Of a stretch of DNA of 64,000 bases, positions 61,200 to 64,000 are shown piece after piece. The position numbers were made by a program, and so were the translations under genes. Numbering within the stretch: the stretch's first letter is position 1; every line of letters starts with the position of its first letter. The notes under the pieces were generated by a model. That model did not search any database and had not been told where the DNA came from. It saw only the letters and a program-made list of their open reading frames with translations. The stretch lies in the NCBI GenBank assembly GCA_013399305.1, contig VXAI01000180.1:248001-312000 (forward strand), read 5' to 3'. Source of the stretch: Rostratula benghalensis (lineage: Eukaryota > Chordata > Aves > Charadriiformes > Rostratulidae).

Positions 61200-64000
61200 T
61201 ACTGCTGTGTTTATTCCTGAAAGACAGATGCAATGTTGACAGAAAGATGTTCTGTGACCTAGACTTCCCTAAGTGTAAGTTGTTCTGCTATAAAAGAACT
61301 GTATAGATCACAGGTTCTCTTTGAAACTTGACAACATGAAAGATGACCTTCATTCAGAATTTGGACTCTTGGAAAATTTTGTGTGGAAATGTGTTGGTGG
61401 CTTGGATTTTTTTTTTCCCAATTTTTGTTTTTTAAATCAAGTTACTGGCAAGAGGAGAGCAGGGAGCCAGGGGAATAATAAAAAGGACATGCTTTAATAT
61501 TGTCATTGCTAAATAAAGTATTTGCTGGTGATGTGTAAGTGCATTTCTCTCTTCATTCCTGTCTCCAGACCTCTGTCCTCTCCTTGATTAGGAATTTTGG
61601 TATACCACTGTGTACTGCCTGCGTGGCATCACTTCAGGGGCTGGCTACTCCTGGGCACAACAGAAAATGCCAGTCTGGTATCTTCTATGTGATATAAGAG
61701 CAAAGTGAGTTGAATTATAGGATTTATTTAGTTATTGCTAGAAATTATGCCGAATGGCTCAGTAGAAGATTCCTAGGAGAGAACAAGGTGTTTTTACCGA
61801 CCTATGGGTCACCAGAGGAATTCAGTCAAACCCTCAGATGACTGCAGAAGCTGAGTCTCTAGATCAGAGTTTGTTATCAAGGAGGATAGACAGAAAGGAG
61901 GATAACTCATAAAACTTGTGCAAAGCTCAGCACTTCTTGCTTCTCCAGTTCATGCAAACCTTTTCTTTATGTCTGTTCCTGTGGGTTATGCCTGTGTGTT
62001 AAGATCAAAATAGTTGATTTTTCTCCTAGTTCCTCAGGGAAAAAACATTCTTCATTTGCTTCATTTGTTATGAAACCATTTCATCAGTTTGCGATTTGAT
62101 GGTGCAAGACACGCAAAAGCCCCCAAGCTTCTGCAGCTTTGGGAATATTCACACAATTGTTGATGGATGACACACAGCAAGAATATTTGGGTGTAATTTA
62201 TATGTATAGACCACCTAAATCCTGTTAAGCCAATGCAGTCTATTGATGAGAATTCTCACCATTCATTCCTGTCTTTTTGTCTGCTCTGTTGGCAGGAAAT
62301 CATTTAACCTAATGCTAATGTAGCTCCTGCCAGTTGTGTATAATCTTTACCTATCTCACATTTATGTAGTGAGAAGTAAATTGTGTCCAGAGACGCTTTG
62401 AGATTCTCCAAGTCAAGCCAGGCTTTGCTTTTATGTATGCAGCATTGCTCTTGGAGAAAAATGGAACTCTACTCAGTGTGCTAATGATATAATTATGGGG
62501 GCTCTCTTCCAGGAGTAAGAGGAAGATATTAGTTATCGTAATGTGCATGTGCATGAACTTGGACTTCAATGCAAAATTTATAAAGAAGATACTAAATAGT
62601 CGGTCTCGGTGAATAATAGCATGGAAAAATACGCTCCATTTATGTAACCTTTACATTCATGGAAGTGCTCGTTTTTGGAGGAAGATTGCAACTTCTTTCT
62701 TTATTTTTTGGGGTAAAGTCTTTTCCTATGTTGCTGATTTTAAGTATTTGAAAGGTAGTTATTGAAAATTGATCTCTAGTTAGGGGTAGCAACAAATCAC
62801 ATACTGCTGCTTCTGCATCCTTACTGTATCAGCAACCTGTGATATACCTTAGGAATGCTGCTGGGGATTTTAAGCTATCCTCCTGGATAACAGAACAGAC
62901 GTTTTGAAAAAATTGTCACCCAGTTTCTTGGTCCTGAGTGGCCAGGTCTTTCTTGAAGCCTTGCACCCAGAATATTTTGTCTACTTTCTGATATATTGGT
63001 TGCACACGGAGCTTAAAATTTACCTTGTCATCATATTTGCACAAAAACATTGCATAAGCAAGTACAGTCCTAACTGAGATAGATCTTTTTCTACCTTCTT
63101 AATTAGCTCTATACAGCTCTTTACAGGGGTTTACGAACCTAGATTATGCAGTGTCCCACTTGCATAAAATCTATTTTTTTTATTGCTTTTATTCATATGC
63201 ATGCTTAAGATTGCCTGTCTTTGTGTGGGTATGAGAATAGGTATTGATTCCTTGACAGACCACGTTAAGCAAACAAAAACCCAAAGGAAATAAGTTTTCT
63301 GGCCTTTGTGACAGATTTTGCTGTGTTTGCACTGTTGAGAGATGAGTGATGTGAGATGAAATGGAAGAACCTCAAAGAATTAGTGAGGTATCCTAAGTTT
63401 GTGCCAAGGTGAAAAAGTTCTGAAATCTTTCTAGGGTTGTCCTGGAAACAAATATTTTGAGTCTACGTAACTGACAATTTTTCCAGTTTAAAATGAGTAT
63501 GTTCAAACCTTTCTGCTTTTGGGATAGGGCAACAGTACAGACAGCATTGGTTTGGAAAATATTGCTTTTGGCTTTTTGGACATTTCTTCCAGACCTAGCC
63601 AGGTGTCAGGTAGTGTGGGATATGTGATTTCACGGGAACAACATGCACAGGCACCACATGCAGCTAACACTACCCTAAGGGTACCTGAAGGTTGAAACAA
63701 CATTTAGAAGTGGAAAGTACCAAAATTAAGGATTTCCTAACTTCTGAGGACTGACTTCTTAACCTCAGTGTTGCTATTTTAGTAGCTTCCTTTTCAACTT
63801 TAAAGCTTCTTACAACAGCAAATCAATTCTCTTTCCTCGTTTTCTTTTCATCCTGTGACATCATACTGACAGCCATAAAAACCATCAAGAGAGATGGGCT
63901 TTTCGGACTCACTGCTCCAAGGCCACAGTGTCAGATCACTGTTCCCTGTGCGAATGAGTACCCAAAAGAGGGCTCAAGCTATCTCAGCAGAGTGGAGATC
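61200..64000. other. Unique non-coding DNA, no gene seen
   Basis: Single-copy sequence to the window end. Only short open frames and homopolymer runs (T9 at about 61409) are visible. A stretch at 62690-63010 was checked for old CR1 similarity and gave nothing convincing. Confidence 0.65.

Noticed and set aside
62690..63010. Possible old CR1 fragment on the minus strand
   Set aside because: Only one short word resembles the family and the expected order of landmarks is absent.
1..64000. CRISPR arrays, tRNA or rRNA genes, bacterial operons, phage or plasmid modules
   Set aside because: No regularly spaced direct repeats, no recognisable tRNA or rRNA sequence and no bacterial gene structure were seen; the window is vertebrate nuclear DNA.

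Overview
The window reads as vertebrate, almost certainly avian, nuclear non-coding DNA. It is AT-rich and CpG-poor. The only abundant interspersed repeat is CR1, the dominant LINE of bird and reptile genomes, in copies of very different age. There is one LTR of a type widespread in bird genomes. No Alu, L1 or other mammalian repeats were seen, and nothing looks bacterial: no operons, no Shine-Dalgarno-led genes. The species cannot be named from the sequence.

No intact protein-coding gene can be supported. Almost all open frames are under 150 codons, lack recognisable domains and are what chance predicts. The exceptions are decayed CR1 open frames. The window is best read as one large intron, or intergenic DNA of a gene-poor locus. 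Three short segments have a good splice acceptor, a good donor and one open frame between them: 26791-26863 (+), 36354-36429 (+) and 32644-32706 (-). They are listed as candidate exons at modest confidence, because decoys of this kind are common in introns and the two strands cannot all belong to one gene. A promoter-like arrangement (CCAAT, TATA, ATG, donor) lies at 17032-17309.

Layout: 1-23 kb is mostly unique non-coding DNA, with an assembly gap (7238-7436) and a 125-bp near-pure G tract (11063-11187). From 23 to 45 kb lie most CR1 copies: 23.1-24.0 (+), 25.1-25.3 (-), 30.3-31.0 (+), 33.2 (-), 35.5-36.1 (+), 39.2-40.6 (+) and 44.6-44.7 (+). A minus-strand solo LTR sits at 45.8-46.3 kb. Two ancient minus-strand CR1 3' regions, of the type shared across amniotes, lie at 48.6-49.4 and 53.2-54.0 kb. 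The last 10 kb are unique except for a CR1 tail at 61.0-61.2 kb.

Several AT-rich unique stretches carry clustered homeodomain, POU, SOX or E-box words and may be conserved enhancers (20.74-21.09, 25.56-25.77 and 57.08-57.27 kb). Four inverted repeats stand out, the best being a 79-nt structure with perfect 16-bp arms at 33568-33646. I found no convincing new biological system; the candidates worth testing are the short exons, the promoter-like block, the hairpins and the CpG-dense island at 47.53-47.61 kb.
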